Assembly: GCA_964509075.1 (NCBI GenBank)
Contig: CAZDWC010000009.1
Coordinates: 62,001 to 126,000 of the forward strand
Source: UBA7239 sp964509075
Lineage (GTDB): Bacteria > Pseudomonadota > Gammaproteobacteria > Pseudomonadales > UBA7239
Length of the DNA: 64,000 nt
Direction of reading: 5' to 3'
The position numbers and the translations under genes are program-made. Below are positions 43,239 through 52,605 of the stretch, in pieces. Positions within the stretch are counted from its first letter, which is position 1; each line of letters starts with the position of its first letter. The notes beneath the pieces were generated by a model. It saw only the letters and a program-made list of their open reading frames with translations. It did not search any database and had not been told where the DNA came from.

Positions 43239-44789
43239 ATGTTGCACCCCTATTTTCATGCCCAGGCCAGACCAGAGCAGCCTGCCATCATCATGGCAGC
43301 CACCGGTGAAACCATCACCTATGAGCAACTCGATCAACGTTCCTGTCAGGCGGCACAACTGTTTCGCCAGCAGGGCCTGCAGCGCGGTGATCACATCGCT
43401 TTCCTGTTTGACAACCATCCGCGTTTTTTCGAAGTGGTGTGGGGCGCACAGCGCGCCGGCCTATATTACACGCCGATCAGTTATTACCTGCAGCCGGATG
43501 AAATTGAATACATCGTTGATAACTGCGGCGCCAAAATTCTGATTGTCGCAGCGAAGTTTGCAGACAAGGTGCGCCCGTTGCTGTCGCGCCTGTCGGGTGT
43601 AAAAACCATTTACGCAGTGGATGAATCTTTTGATGGTCTAACTCAGTGGGAAACCGCTGCGGCTGCGATGCCAGTGACGCCGATTGCCGATGAATCGGAA
43701 GGCCGCGAGATGCTGTATTCCTCTGGTACCACCGGTAGACCCAAGGGCATCAAGTTTCCGTTGAGCGAAGGTGGACTGGGTGAGCCGCAGGATATCGTGC
43801 GTTCAATTGGTCTTGCCCAGTTCATGGGTGTAAACCCGGACACCATCGCACTGTCGACGTCACCGCTGTACCACTCGGCGCCGCTGGGTTTTGTGGTGGG
43901 CTGCCATCGTCTGGGTGCCAGCGTAGTCATCATGGAAAAATTCGATGAAGAAAAGGCACTGGCATTGATCGAGAAATACAAGGTGAGCTACAGCCAGTGG
44001 GTGCCGACCATGTTTGTGCGTCTGCTGAAATTGCCGGAAGATATTCGCAACAAATACGATGTTTCGAGTATGAAGCTTGCCATCCACGGTGCTGCACCGT
44101 GCCCGATGGAAGTGAAGGAAAAAATCATCCAGTGGTGGGGGCCTGTGTTGTGGGAGTTCTATTCCGGCTCCGAGCGCAATGGCATTTTCATGATCAGCTC
44201 ACCGGAGTGGTTGGCGCACAAAGGCTCCGTCGGCAAGTGTGTTGATGCACAGGTGCATATTGTCGATGATGAAACCGGTGAGGAGTTGCCCGTTGGCCAA
44301 ATCGGCACCATTTATTGCTCGAAAGGCATGCAGTTTGATTACCACGGCGATGCCGAAAAGAAAAAATCCATCACTATTCGCGATGGTTGGACAACCATTG
44401 GTGATGTCGGCTATCTGGATGCCGACGGCTATCTGTATCTGACCGATCGCAAGTCCTACATGATTATTTCCGGTGGCGTGAATATTTATCCGCAGGAAAC
44501 CGAAGATTGTCTGATCGGACATCCGAAGGTATACGACGTCGCTGTATTTGGTGTGCCGCACCCGGAAATGGGCGAGGAAGTGAAAGCCGTGGTGCAGCCA
44601 CGTGACTTTGCGGAAGCGGGTCCTGAACTGGAAAAGGAACTGATCGAATACTGCCGCAGCCGTATCAGCCCGATCAAATGTCCGCGCAGTGTTGATTTCG
44701 AGCGTGAATTGCCGCGCGAGGAAACCGGCAAACTGAAGAAGCGTCTGATCAAGGATCGCTACTGGCAGGACGGAAAATCCATCAACTGA
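43239..44789 (+). CDS. Acyl-CoA synthetase (AMP-forming)
   Basis: Activates a carboxylic acid to its CoA thioester through an acyl-adenylate (516 aa). P-loop-like LYSSGTTGRPKGIKFP (about 163-178), the GWTTIGDVGYLDADGYLYLTDR hinge region (about 390-411) and the catalytic lysine near GKLKKRLIKDRYW are intact. ATG 43239 has AGGAGAG upstream. The substrate is likely to be a large hydrophobic acid given the catabolic context in the window, but fatty acids are equally possible. The HAD gene follows 21 bases later. Confidence 0.9.
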   Translation: MLHPYFHAQARPEQPAIIMAATGETITYEQLDQRSCQAAQLFRQQGLQRGDHIAFLFDNHPRFFEVVWGAQRAGLYYTPISYYLQPDEIEYIVDNCGAKILIVAAKFADKVRPLLSRLSGVKTIYAVDESFDGLTQWETAAAAMPVTPIADESEGREMLYSSGTTGRPKGIKFPLSEGGLGEPQDIVRSIGLAQFMGVNPDTIALSTSPLYHSAPLGFVVGCHRLGASVVIMEKFDEEKALALIEKYKVSYSQWVPTMFVRLLKLPEDIRNKYDVSSMKLAIHGAAPCPMEVKEKIIQWWGPVLWEFYSGSERNGIFMISSPEWLAHKGSVGKCVDAQVHIVDDETGEELPVGQIGTIYCSKGMQFDYHGDAEKKKSITIRDGWTTIGDVGYLDADGYLYLTDRKSYMIISGGVNIYPQETEDCLIGHPKVYDVAVFGVPHPEMGEEVKAVVQPRDFAEAGPELEKELIEYCRSRISPIKCPRSVDFERELPREETGKLKKRLIKDRYWQDGKSIN

Positions 44790-44810
44790 TTTTATTGTCG
44801 AGATAATCGC

Positions 44811-45458
44811 ATGTCGCGTTCGATTGATCTGGTGCTGTTTGATTTCGGTGGTGTATTCACTGCGTCGCCTTTTGGCGCTGTCGAAGCCATGGCCCGCGAT
44901 CTTGGTCTTGATGTGGAGACTTTCGCCGAGCTGATGTTCGGCGCCTATCACCTCGATACCGATCACCCGTGGCACCGTCTTGAGCGCGGCGAAGTGAGTT
45001 TTGACGAAGCGCGTGAAGGCATTATGGCGCTGGGTCGAGACGCGGGGATGCCGGTAGATCCGGTAGATCTGCTGATGCGCATGGCAGGCGGCAATCTGGT
45101 CAACGAAGCCATGGTCAGCACGCTGCGCGACATAAAAGCCGCGGGCTACCCAACGGCCATCATCACCAACAACGTAAAAGAATTTCGCGACGGCTGGCGT
45201 GCACTGATTCCGGTCGATGAGCTGATCGACCGTGTGTTCGATTCCAGCGAACTCGGTGTGCGCAAACCCGATGCGAATATTTTTACACAGGCGCTGCAGG
45301 GCATGGGTGATGTGGCGCCGGCGCGCGCGGTATTTCTCGACGATGTGCCGGCGAATGTTGATAGCGCACGTGCCCTTGGCATGCACGGCATTCAAGTGAA
45401 CGAGGATGCCGATCCCGCCATTCGTGAACTGCGAGCATTATTGCGTTTGCCAGTTTGA
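44811..45458 (+). CDS. HAD-superfamily hydrolase
   Basis: 215-aa haloacid dehalogenase-like hydrolase, subfamily IA. Motif I is FDFGGVF, with the nucleophile Asp11 and Gly in place of the second Asp, motif II ITNN, motif III Lys in GVRKPDANIFTQAL and motif IV VFLDDVPANVD. The Gly variant resembles soluble epoxide hydrolase-N/YihX-like members. Substrate unknown. Probably co-transcribed with the acyl-CoA synthetase. Its stop directly abuts the convergent cinA stop. Confidence 0.85.
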   Translation: MSRSIDLVLFDFGGVFTASPFGAVEAMARDLGLDVETFAELMFGAYHLDTDHPWHRLERGEVSFDEAREGIMALGRDAGMPVDPVDLLMRMAGGNLVNEAMVSTLRDIKAAGYPTAIITNNVKEFRDGWRALIPVDELIDRVFDSSELGVRKPDANIFTQALQGMGDVAPARAVFLDDVPANVDSARALGMHGIQVNEDADPAIRELRALLRLPV

Positions 45459-46730
45459 TCAGTGTTTTGCCCAGCGTGAAAAATAGGCCGGTTCAGCATT
45501 GATGCCTGATGCTTGTCGTCTCACCGCATCCAGCGCAATCGCCGCCACTAGTTGTTGAAAGCGTTTGCGCGGGCCGCTGATGTTGAAACGCTGAACTTGC
45601 TGGGACAAGTTGTCCCCCCACGCAATGCACACGGTGCCTACCGGTTTGTCTGCGCTGCCGCCATCGGGGCCGGCGATGCCGGTGACGGCAACGGCATAAT
45701 CAGAGCCACTTTTTTGCAATGCACCTTGCAACATGGCGCGCGCAGTTTCTTTGCTGACGGCGCCATGCTGCGCCAATATTGCTTCATCCACGCCAAGCAT
45801 TTTGGATTTCATCGCATTGGAATAGGTGATAAAGCCTGCGGTGAAAACGCGTGAAGAGCCGGGGATTTCCGTGAGCAGGCTACTGATCAGCCCGCCGGTG
45901 CAAGATTCCGCACAGGCCAGTGTCTTGCCTTGTGCAGCGAGCAGGTCCAGCAAAGCAGCAGCCATGTTCTGATCATTCAGGGCGACGATGCTGTCGGCAA
46001 AAATCTGCTTAAGTTTTTCGAAAAGTGTATTGCCAGCACTTTGCGCATGCTTGGCGACAAACAGCTTGATCTCGACCGTCGGCATGCCGGCGCGAAAGCC
46101 GAGTGTGACGCCTTGTGGCCATTGGGGAATCTGCGCGTCGATCATTTCCTGCGCCTGCGATTCGCCTACGCCGAAAAGATGCATGCGCAACACGTGCTGT
46201 TTTTCGGCGGCAGGAAATTGCTGTTGTAGCAGTGGCAATATCTGTTCGGTGAGCATGGCTTCCAGTTCACGCGGCACACCGGGTGTGCACAGCACCAGCG
46301 CCTTGCCCAGATCGATACCGAAACCCACGGCACTGCCGATGCGATTGGGAATAACAAATGCAGAAGCCGGCAGCATGGCCTGTTTGCGATTCGCAGCATT
46401 CAATGGATAGCCGCGTTCTTGGCACCATTGCTCAAGATGAGCTATGGCGGTTGCGTTTTCAGACAGGTTTTCACCTTTCGCTGCTGCGAGTGCTTCTGCG
46501 GTGAGATCATCACTCGTCGGCCCCAATCCGCCGTTGACGATAATCACGTCACTGTCATTGGCGAGTGTCTGCAATTCGTGAATCAATAATGCCTTGTCAT
46601 CGCCGACGGTGACTTTGCGGTAAACAGCGAGCCCCAGCGTGGCAAGTGCATCGGCGATGCGCGCGGAATTGCTGTCTACCGTGGTTCCGCTCATCAATTC
46701 GCTGCCGGTCATCAACAGTTGTATGCGCAT
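45459..46730 (-). CDS. cinA: CinA-like protein (competence/damage-inducible; NMN deamidase)
   Basis: Full-length two-domain CinA (423 aa): an N-terminal MoCF-type domain (IIVNGGLGPTSDDLT; CTPGVPRELEAML), giving ADP-ribose pyrophosphatase-like activity in characterised members, and a C-terminal PncC domain (LACAESCTGGLISSLLTEIPGS; VAVTGIAGPDGG) that deamidates NMN in pyridine nucleotide recycling. Separated by eight bases from the MFS gene, so probably cotranscribed from aroC. Confidence 0.93.
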   Translation of the reverse strand: MRIQLLMTGSELMSGTTVDSNSARIADALATLGLAVYRKVTVGDDKALLIHELQTLANDSDVIIVNGGLGPTSDDLTAEALAAAKGENLSENATAIAHLEQWCQERGYPLNAANRKQAMLPASAFVIPNRIGSAVGFGIDLGKALVLCTPGVPRELEAMLTEQILPLLQQQFPAAEKQHVLRMHLFGVGESQAQEMIDAQIPQWPQGVTLGFRAGMPTVEIKLFVAKHAQSAGNTLFEKLKQIFADSIVALNDQNMAAALLDLLAAQGKTLACAESCTGGLISSLLTEIPGSSRVFTAGFITYSNAMKSKMLGVDEAILAQHGAVSKETARAMLQGALQKSGSDYAVAVTGIAGPDGGSADKPVGTVCIAWGDNLSQQVQRFNISGPRKRFQQLVAAIALDAVRRQASGINAEPAYFSRWAKH

Positions 46731-46738
46731 GCAGACTC

Positions 46739-47914
46739 CTAATTTGTGATGGACTCATCCGCAAACGCGGATTCCGGCAAATAACGCCAGCTGACAGCGA
46801 AAGCCAGCAGGCATACCACTGCCGAACAGAGAAAGAGCAGGGCGGGGCTGATAGCCCACAGCCAGCCGCTGCTCAAGGCGCCGATTGCATTGCCGGCGCC
46901 ATAGCCGACTGCGCTGTAGAACGCCTGCGCTTTGCCGGCATGATGATGTGAAAACAAGCGACGCACCGCTTCAATGGCGGCGGAATGAAAGGCACCAAAA
47001 CTGAAGGCGTGCAGGCATTGCGCAAACAACATCACCGGCAGTTGTTGCGGGAAAAATGCGAGCAGTACCCAACGCAGTGCGGTTGCCAGCAGACTCACCA
47101 GAATCAGATTGCGCAAACCGTGTTGCGGTAACAAGCGGTGCATGAACCAGAAGATGATAATTTCCGCGACGACTCCCAGACTCCACAATAAACCGATCGT
47201 CGTGCGTGTATGTTGGTGCTGTTCCATCAATACCGAAAAAAACGTGTAGTAGGGCCCGTGTGACAACACCATCAGAAAGCAGACGGAAAACAAAGCCAGC
47301 ACAGGAGGGTGCAATAGCCGTTTGGTAAACGCTGGCTCGTTTTGCAAATGACGGTTTGGCGCATTCCGTTGTGGCGAATCGGCGACAAACCAACTGCTGA
47401 TAAAAATAATCAGCAAGCCGGCCGCAATCACATAAGGAAAGATGCGCAGCGAAACGTGATCAAACAGCAATCCCAAACCGGCAACGGCAACAATGAAGCC
47501 GATGGAACCCCACAAGCGAATACGGCTGTAAAATTCGGGTTGATTGCCGAGATAGGCGAGGGTGACGGCCTCGAATTGCGCCAGCACTGCGTTCCAGAAA
47601 AAACTGTAGAGAAAAATGATCAGTGCCAGCGCGGCAACACTGTGCCACCAGAAGCTCAGCGAAAAACACAGCACCGCCATCAGACAGCCCATGCGGATAA
47701 TCATCATGCGCTGTTGGGTGCGATCGGCGAGCCAGCCCCAGATATTCGGCGCCACAATTTTGGTGCCCACCATCACCGAGGTGAGCAAACCGATATGCCA
47801 GGCATCCAGCCCGAGGCTCTGCAGGTACAACGGCAGGTACGGCACCATGGTGCCGAGCACAATGAAATAGAAAAAATAGAAACCGGACAGCCGCCAGTAC
47901 AGCTGGCCTTGCAT
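46739..47914 (-). CDS. MFS transporter, HcaT/LacY-like family
   Basis: Inner-membrane protein of 391 aa with about 12 hydrophobic segments, starting LYWRLSGFYFFYFIVLG. The early WHIGLLTSVMVGTKIVAPNIWGWLADRTQQR (about residues 37-70) includes the G-x-x-x-D-R-type loop typical of the superfamily. It belongs to the MFS_1-like group with HcaT; substrate not predictable. Four bases follow the aroC stop. The same MFS-aroC adjacency is, from memory, seen in Pseudomonas. Confidence 0.85.
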   Translation of the reverse strand: MQGQLYWRLSGFYFFYFIVLGTMVPYLPLYLQSLGLDAWHIGLLTSVMVGTKIVAPNIWGWLADRTQQRMMIIRMGCLMAVLCFSLSFWWHSVAALALIIFLYSFFWNAVLAQFEAVTLAYLGNQPEFYSRIRLWGSIGFIVAVAGLGLLFDHVSLRIFPYVIAAGLLIIFISSWFVADSPQRNAPNRHLQNEPAFTKRLLHPPVLALFSVCFLMVLSHGPYYTFFSVLMEQHQHTRTTIGLLWSLGVVAEIIIFWFMHRLLPQHGLRNLILVSLLATALRWVLLAFFPQQLPVMLFAQCLHAFSFGAFHSAAIEAVRRLFSHHHAGKAQAFYSAVGYGAGNAIGALSSGWLWAISPALLFLCSAVVCLLAFAVSWRYLPESAFADESITN

Positions 47915-47918
47915 GGGG

Positions 47919-49022
47919 TTATTCCTGTACGCGCGCTGGAATGACCGGCGAAGGCATCACCACATCGGCGTTCTGCGCGCGATGGCGCAAGGCGTGATCC
48001 ATCAATACCAGTGCCAGCATGGCTTCGGCAATCGGTGTGGCGCGGATGCCGACGCAGGGATCGTGGCGACCTTTGGTGATGACTTCAATCGGGTTGCCAC
48101 TGCTGTCGATGCTGCGTCCCGGCAGGTGCAGGCTGGACGTGGGTTTCAGCGCAATGTTGACGACGATGTCCTGACCGCTGGAAATGCCGCCCAAAATGCC
48201 GCCGGCATTGTTGGAGAGAAAACCCTGCGGCGTCATTTCGTCGCGGTGTTCACTGCCGCGCTGGGTTACCGAAGCAAAACCGGCACCGATTTCCACGCCT
48301 TTCACCGCATTGATCCCCATCATGGCGTGGGCGATATCGGCGTCGAGGCGGTCGAAAATCGGTTCGCCCCAACCCGGCGGCAGACCTGCGGCCACTACCG
48401 TGATGCGGGCACCGATGGAATCGCCATCCTTGATCAGTTTCTGCATGTATTCCTCAAGCGCGGGCACGGCACCAGGGTCGGGGCAGAAAAACGCGTTCTG
48501 CTCGACGCAATCCCATTGCTTGAAATCGACGTTGATGGGCCCGAGTTGGCTCAGATAGCCGCGCACGCTGACACCAAAGCGCTCGTGCAGGTATTTCTTA
48601 GCGATGGCGCCGGCCGCCACGCGCATGGCGGTTTCACGCGCCGAGGAACGGCCGCCACCGCGATAGTCGCGGAAACCGTATTTCTGGGTGTAGGTGTAGT
48701 CGGCGTGTGCTGGGCGGAACGTGTCCTTGATATTGCCGTAATCCTTGGAGCGCTGGTCGGTGTTCTCGATCAACAGGCCGATTGGCGTGCCGGTAGTCTT
48801 ACCTTCAAACACGCCGGAGAGGATGCGCACGGCATCTTCTTCCTTGCGCTGTGTGGTGTAGCGCGAAGTGCCGGGCTTGCGGCGGTCGAGGTCTATCTGC
48901 AGGTCCGCTTCACAGAGAGACAGGCCGGGAGGGCAGCCATCGACAATGCAACCCAGCGCAGGGCCGTGGCTTTCGCCAAAGGTCGTTACCGTGAACAATT
49001 TGCCGAAAGTATTGCCGGACAT
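47919..49022 (-). CDS. aroC: Chorismate synthase
   Basis: Final enzyme of the shikimate pathway, converting EPSP to chorismate with reduced FMN (367 aa). Signatures: TTFGESHGPALGCIVDGCPPG, RRKPGTSRYTTQRKEEDAV, YRGGGRSSARETA and SNNAGGILGGISSGQDI. The ATG at 49022 with GGGGGG upstream gives MSGNTFGKLF, matching homologues; nine further residues are in frame upstream. Divergent from ccmC across an 86-base region; heads an apparent aroC-MFS-cinA operon. Confidence 0.97.
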   Translation of the reverse strand: MSGNTFGKLFTVTTFGESHGPALGCIVDGCPPGLSLCEADLQIDLDRRKPGTSRYTTQRKEEDAVRILSGVFEGKTTGTPIGLLIENTDQRSKDYGNIKDTFRPAHADYTYTQKYGFRDYRGGGRSSARETAMRVAAGAIAKKYLHERFGVSVRGYLSQLGPINVDFKQWDCVEQNAFFCPDPGAVPALEEYMQKLIKDGDSIGARITVVAAGLPPGWGEPIFDRLDADIAHAMMGINAVKGVEIGAGFASVTQRGSEHRDEMTPQGFLSNNAGGILGGISSGQDIVVNIALKPTSSLHLPGRSIDSSGNPIEVITKGRHDPCVGIRATPIAEAMLALVLMDHALRHRAQNADVVMPSPVIPARVQE

Positions 49023-49108
49023 GTGTTTCCCCCCGAGATGCGCGCGCATTATAAGGGATAGTGGTATCCTTGCCGCCGCTTTTTCCTACCTGAATTCAGA
49101 CCTGCGCC

Positions 49109-49864
49109 ATGTTGAAAACCTGGTTCCATCGCTGGGGTTCTCCACCCTGGTTTTATCGCATGAGTGGTGTGCTGCTGCCGTGGCTGGCCGCGCTGGCTTT
49201 TGCTTTGATCGCCGCCGGCACCGTCTGGGGGCTGGCGTTTGCGCCGGAAGATGCACGTCAGGGCAACAGTTTTCGCATCATTTATCTGCATGTACCGTGT
49301 TCCTTCCTGGCGCTGGCCGGCTATTACCTGATGGCGATTGCCGGCTGCGTCGGTCTGATCTGGCGCATGAAGCTGGCCTTCTGGGCCATGCGTGCCGCGG
49401 CCCCACTGGGCGCGGCGCTGACATTTATCGCGCTGGTCACCGGTTCCATCTGGGGCAAACCGACCTGGGGGACATGGTGGGAGTGGGATGCGCGCATCAC
49501 CTCCATGCTGATTCTGTTCTTCCTTTACCTTGGCGTCATGGCGCTGGCGAATGCTTATCAAAATAGCGACAGCGGCCAGCGTGCCTCGGCCATTCTGGCG
49601 ATTGTCGGCATGGTGAACATTCCGATCATTTACAAGTCTGTGGACTGGTGGAACACGCTGCATCAGGGCGCATCACTCAAACTGACATCGGCGCCTACGA
49701 TACACGGCAGCATGCTGTACCCGCTGCTGATCATGATTGCCGGTTTTTATCTGTTTTATGCCGTGGTGCTGTTGCTGAATATTCGCTGTGAAATTGTCGC
49801 CAGCGAGCGCAAGAGCCGCTGGTTGCACGATCACCTGTCACAAGAATTGTTGCAAGGTAAGTGA
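49109..49864 (+). CDS. ccmC: CcmC, heme export protein of cytochrome c maturation
   Basis: Membrane protein (251 aa) that loads heme onto CcmE. Six transmembrane helices and the periplasmic tryptophan-rich WWD motif WGTWWEWDARITSML are visible, with flanking conserved histidines in YLHVPCSF and IHGSML. Normally preceded by ccmAB; here it is the first gene after the divergent aroC. Confidence 0.96.
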   Translation: MLKTWFHRWGSPPWFYRMSGVLLPWLAALAFALIAAGTVWGLAFAPEDARQGNSFRIIYLHVPCSFLALAGYYLMAIAGCVGLIWRMKLAFWAMRAAAPLGAALTFIALVTGSIWGKPTWGTWWEWDARITSMLILFFLYLGVMALANAYQNSDSGQRASAILAIVGMVNIPIIYKSVDWWNTLHQGASLKLTSAPTIHGSMLYPLLIMIAGFYLFYAVVLLLNIRCEIVASERKSRWLHDHLSQELLQGK

Positions 49865-49867
49865 GTG

Positions 49868-50038
49868 ATGTATTTTGAATCCGTGCACGACCTGTTGTTC
49901 ATGAACGGGCATGGTGTTTATGTCTGGGGTGCCTATGGCATCGGTTTCGTCGTGTTGGTGGCGCTGGTGTGGCAGCCCCTGGCAAGACACGCACAGCTGC
50001 GCCAGCAAATCCTGCGTCAACTGCAACAGGAGCAATAA
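49868..50038 (+). CDS. ccmD: CcmD, small heme exporter subunit
   Basis: 56-aa membrane protein that stabilises CcmE within the CcmABCDE complex. Starts at ATG 49868, three bases after the ccmC stop. It has the family N-terminus MYFESVHDLLFMNGHGVYVW, a single hydrophobic segment (about 18-36) and a positively charged, Gln-rich tail. Identified by sequence and position between ccmC and ccmE. Confidence 0.9.
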   Translation: MYFESVHDLLFMNGHGVYVWGAYGIGFVVLVALVWQPLARHAQLRQQILRQLQQEQ

Positions 50039-50041
50039 GCC

Positions 50042-50488
50042 ATGCATCCGGTTCGCAAACAGCGCCTGTTGGTGATTCTGGCTATCGTGATTACATCCAG
50101 TGCTGCCGTTGGTTTGCTGGTGTATTCGTTGCGCCAGAACATGAATCTTTTCTTTCCGCCGGCAGACATGTTGAACGGCAAGGCTCCGCTGAATCGTGAA
50201 ATCCGTCTCGGTGGTTTTGTCGACAAAGGCAGCGTACAGCGCACTACTGCCAATCTTGAAGTGCGCTTTGCCATCGGTGACGGCAACCACAGTGTGCCGG
50301 TGCTGTATACCGGCATCCTGCCGGATCTGTTTGCAGAAGAGCAGGCCGCGATTGCCAAGGGCAAATGGGATGGCAAGATTTTTGTCGCGACAGAAGTGCT
50401 GGCCAAGCATGATGAAAACTACACGCCGCCCGAAATTCTCGATAGCATGAAAAAAATGGGGCCGAAACCGGCCATGCATCGTCAGTGA
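50042..50488 (+). CDS. ccmE: CcmE, periplasmic heme chaperone
   Basis: Membrane-anchored heme carrier (148 aa). N-terminal anchor about residues 8-29; beta-barrel OB-type domain with EIRLGGFVDKGSV; the covalently heme-binding His123 in LAKHDENYTPPE with Tyr127. Three bases separate it from ccmD. It is followed by a palindromic element, then ccmF. Confidence 0.96.
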   Translation: MHPVRKQRLLVILAIVITSSAAVGLLVYSLRQNMNLFFPPADMLNGKAPLNREIRLGGFVDKGSVQRTTANLEVRFAIGDGNHSVPVLYTGILPDLFAEEQAAIAKGKWDGKIFVATEVLAKHDENYTPPEILDSMKKMGPKPAMHRQ

Positions 50489-50498
50489 TTATTTCTGA

Positions 50499-50604
50499 GC
50501 TGTCTTGCGGGAATGTTTACGTGACACGCAGCAAGTACATCCCTGTATGCTCGTACGCCGACTTCCTGTCGGCGACGGTCACTCCAACACACCCGCAAGA
50601 CAGC
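50499..50604. repeat. Long imperfect palindromic element between ccmE and ccmF
   Basis: Terminal arms GCTGTCTTGCGGG (50499-50511) and CCCGCAAGACAGC (50592-50604) are perfect 13-bp inverted repeats; further inward GTGAC/GTCAC pair, and the centre holds the hairpin CGCCGAC-TTCCT-GTCGGCG. The whole could fold into one cruciform of about 106 bases. Such structured repeats are interspersed in many gammaproteobacterial genomes (MITE- or REP-like), but copies elsewhere in this genome cannot be checked here. It sits inside the ccm operon. Confidence 0.7.
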
Positions 50605-50618
50605 CATAGACGATATCC

Positions 50619-52580
50619 ATGATTCCAGAACTCGGTCTTTACTGCCTTATCCTCGCTTTCTGTCTCGCCATTGCGCAAGCAATATTGCCGATGGCGGGCA
50701 GTTTCCTGCAAGTGCAACGCTGGATGCGCTTGTCAGTACCGCTCGCATTGCTGATGTGTGCATTGCTGTCATTGAGTTTTGCCGCGCTGGTTTACAGCTT
50801 TGTCAGTGATGATTTTTCAGTGGCTTATGTCGCGGCCAATTCCAACACGCAGTTGCCGGTGTACTACAAGATCAGCGCCACCTGGGGTGCACACGAAGGC
50901 TCGCTGTTGTTGTGGGTGTTGATACTCACCTTGTGGATGGCGGTATTTGCACTCACATCATCAGCCCTGCCGCTGGTATTGCGCGCGCGCATTTTGTCAG
51001 TGCTGGGTATGGTCGGCTCCGGCTTTACGGCTTTCACTCTGTTCACTTCGAATCCATTTGCGCGCGAACTGCCATTCACGCCGCAGGAAGGCGCCGATCT
51101 CAATCCGCTGCTGCAGGATTTTGGTTTGATTATTCATCCGCCTGTTTTATACGCGGGTTATGTCGGCTTTGCGGTGCCATTTGCCTTTGCCATCGCCGCC
51201 TTGCTGCAAGGTTCGATTGATAATTCCTGGACGCGCTGGATACGTCCATGGGTCAACACGGCATGGGCATTTCTCACCATAGGCATTGCCCTCGGCAGCT
51301 GGTGGGCGTATTACGAACTGGGTTGGGGCGGCTGGTGGTTCTGGGATCCGGTGGAAAATGCGTCTTTCATGCCGTGGCTGGCAGGTACGGCCTTGTTGCA
51401 CGCGCTGGCGGCGACGGACAAACGCAAGCTGTTCGGCAACTGGACTTTGTTGCTTGCTATTTTTGCATTTTCACTGAGTTTGCTAGGTACTTTTCTGGTG
51501 CGCTCGGGCGTACTGACGTCTGTGCACGCGTTTGCCAGTGACCCGTCGCGCGGTTATTTCATTCTGGTATTTCTGGCGATAGTCGTCGGCGGTTCACTCA
51601 CTTTGTTTGCCTTGCGTGCACCGACGCAGCCGACATCAAGCTACAACTTTTTTTCGCGTGACATGTTCATGCTGCTGGTCAGTAGCGCAATGACATTGAT
51701 TCTGGCAACGGTCTGTCTGGGTACCTTGTATCCGCTGATTGCCGATGCACTGGATCTTGGGAAAATTTCCGTCGGGCCTCCGTATTTCAACCGCTTTTTC
51801 CTGCCGTTGATGGGCGGTGTGCTGTTGCTATTGCCTCTGGGCAATCACCTGCATTGGCAGGATGAGAGCAAATGGCCTGCATTGTTGTTATGGGCAAGGC
51901 AGCCTGCAGTGTTTGCGTTGTTGATTGCGCCATTGCTGTTGCTGGCACTGGCGCTACCATTCACGCTGTTGGGTGTGATGGGTGCATGGGTCGGCTTGTG
52001 GGTCATCATCAGCACCTTGCTGGATATTCGTCACAAGACGCGTAATGCGCATTCATTTGTTTCAGGTCTGCGTCATCTGCGTGCAAGCTACTGGGGCATG
52101 TGTATTGCACACGTCGGCATTGCTGTCAGTGCACTGGGGATTGTCTTGACATCCATCGGTAGTGAGCAGCGTGAATTGCGTCTTGCTCCCGGTGAAACAG
52201 CAAGCGTCGCCGGTTACGATTTTCGTTTTGACTCTATGCAGAAGAAAATTGGCCCCAATTATGTTTCCAGCGCGGCAGCTTTTTATATTTCATCGCCTGG
52301 TGGCGACTTGTTTGTGTTGCATCCGGAGAAACGTCGCTATCTGGCCAGAAACAGCATGATGACCGAGGCGGGCATACAACCAGGCTTTACGCGTGATCTC
52401 TATGTGTCATTGGGTGAGGCGCTGGAGCCCGAACTCGGAGAGCGCAGTGCCTGGTCGGTGCGGATGCATGTGAAACCCGCCGTGCGCTGGATCTGGTTGG
52501 GCGCCATCCTCATGGCATTGGGCAGTACGCTGTCGGTGCTCGACAAACGCTATCGCCATAAATCACTCGTCGCTGAATAG
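50619..52580 (+). CDS. ccmF: CcmF, cytochrome c heme lyase subunit
   Basis: Large membrane protein (653 aa, usual size) that, with CcmH/CcmI, ligates heme to apocytochrome c. About 15 hydrophobic segments; the WWD motif GWGGWWFWDPVENASFMPWL is present (around 236-255), and conserved histidine contexts AHEGSLLLW and IHPPVLYAGY. Starts 15 bases after the palindromic element, so the ribosome binding site is close to it. Confidence 0.96.
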   Translation: MIPELGLYCLILAFCLAIAQAILPMAGSFLQVQRWMRLSVPLALLMCALLSLSFAALVYSFVSDDFSVAYVAANSNTQLPVYYKISATWGAHEGSLLLWVLILTLWMAVFALTSSALPLVLRARILSVLGMVGSGFTAFTLFTSNPFARELPFTPQEGADLNPLLQDFGLIIHPPVLYAGYVGFAVPFAFAIAALLQGSIDNSWTRWIRPWVNTAWAFLTIGIALGSWWAYYELGWGGWWFWDPVENASFMPWLAGTALLHALAATDKRKLFGNWTLLLAIFAFSLSLLGTFLVRSGVLTSVHAFASDPSRGYFILVFLAIVVGGSLTLFALRAPTQPTSSYNFFSRDMFMLLVSSAMTLILATVCLGTLYPLIADALDLGKISVGPPYFNRFFLPLMGGVLLLLPLGNHLHWQDESKWPALLLWARQPAVFALLIAPLLLLALALPFTLLGVMGAWVGLWVIISTLLDIRHKTRNAHSFVSGLRHLRASYWGMCIAHVGIAVSALGIVLTSIGSEQRELRLAPGETASVAGYDFRFDSMQKKIGPNYVSSAAAFYISSPGGDLFVLHPEKRRYLARNSMMTEAGIQPGFTRDLYVSLGEALEPELGERSAWSVRMHVKPAVRWIWLGAILMALGSTLSVLDKRYRHKSLVAE

Positions 52581-52605
52581 CCTGTTACTGAATAATTTGC
52601 TGATC

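Noticed and set aside
44199..45395. 398-codon minus-strand open frame opposite the acyl-CoA synthetase and HAD genes
   Set aside because: Both plus-strand proteins have complete family motifs; the antisense frame has none and is His/Arg/Asn rich.
47913..49061. 382-codon plus-strand open frame opposite aroC
   Set aside because: Chorismate synthase is unambiguous on the minus strand; the plus frame is an antisense by-product.
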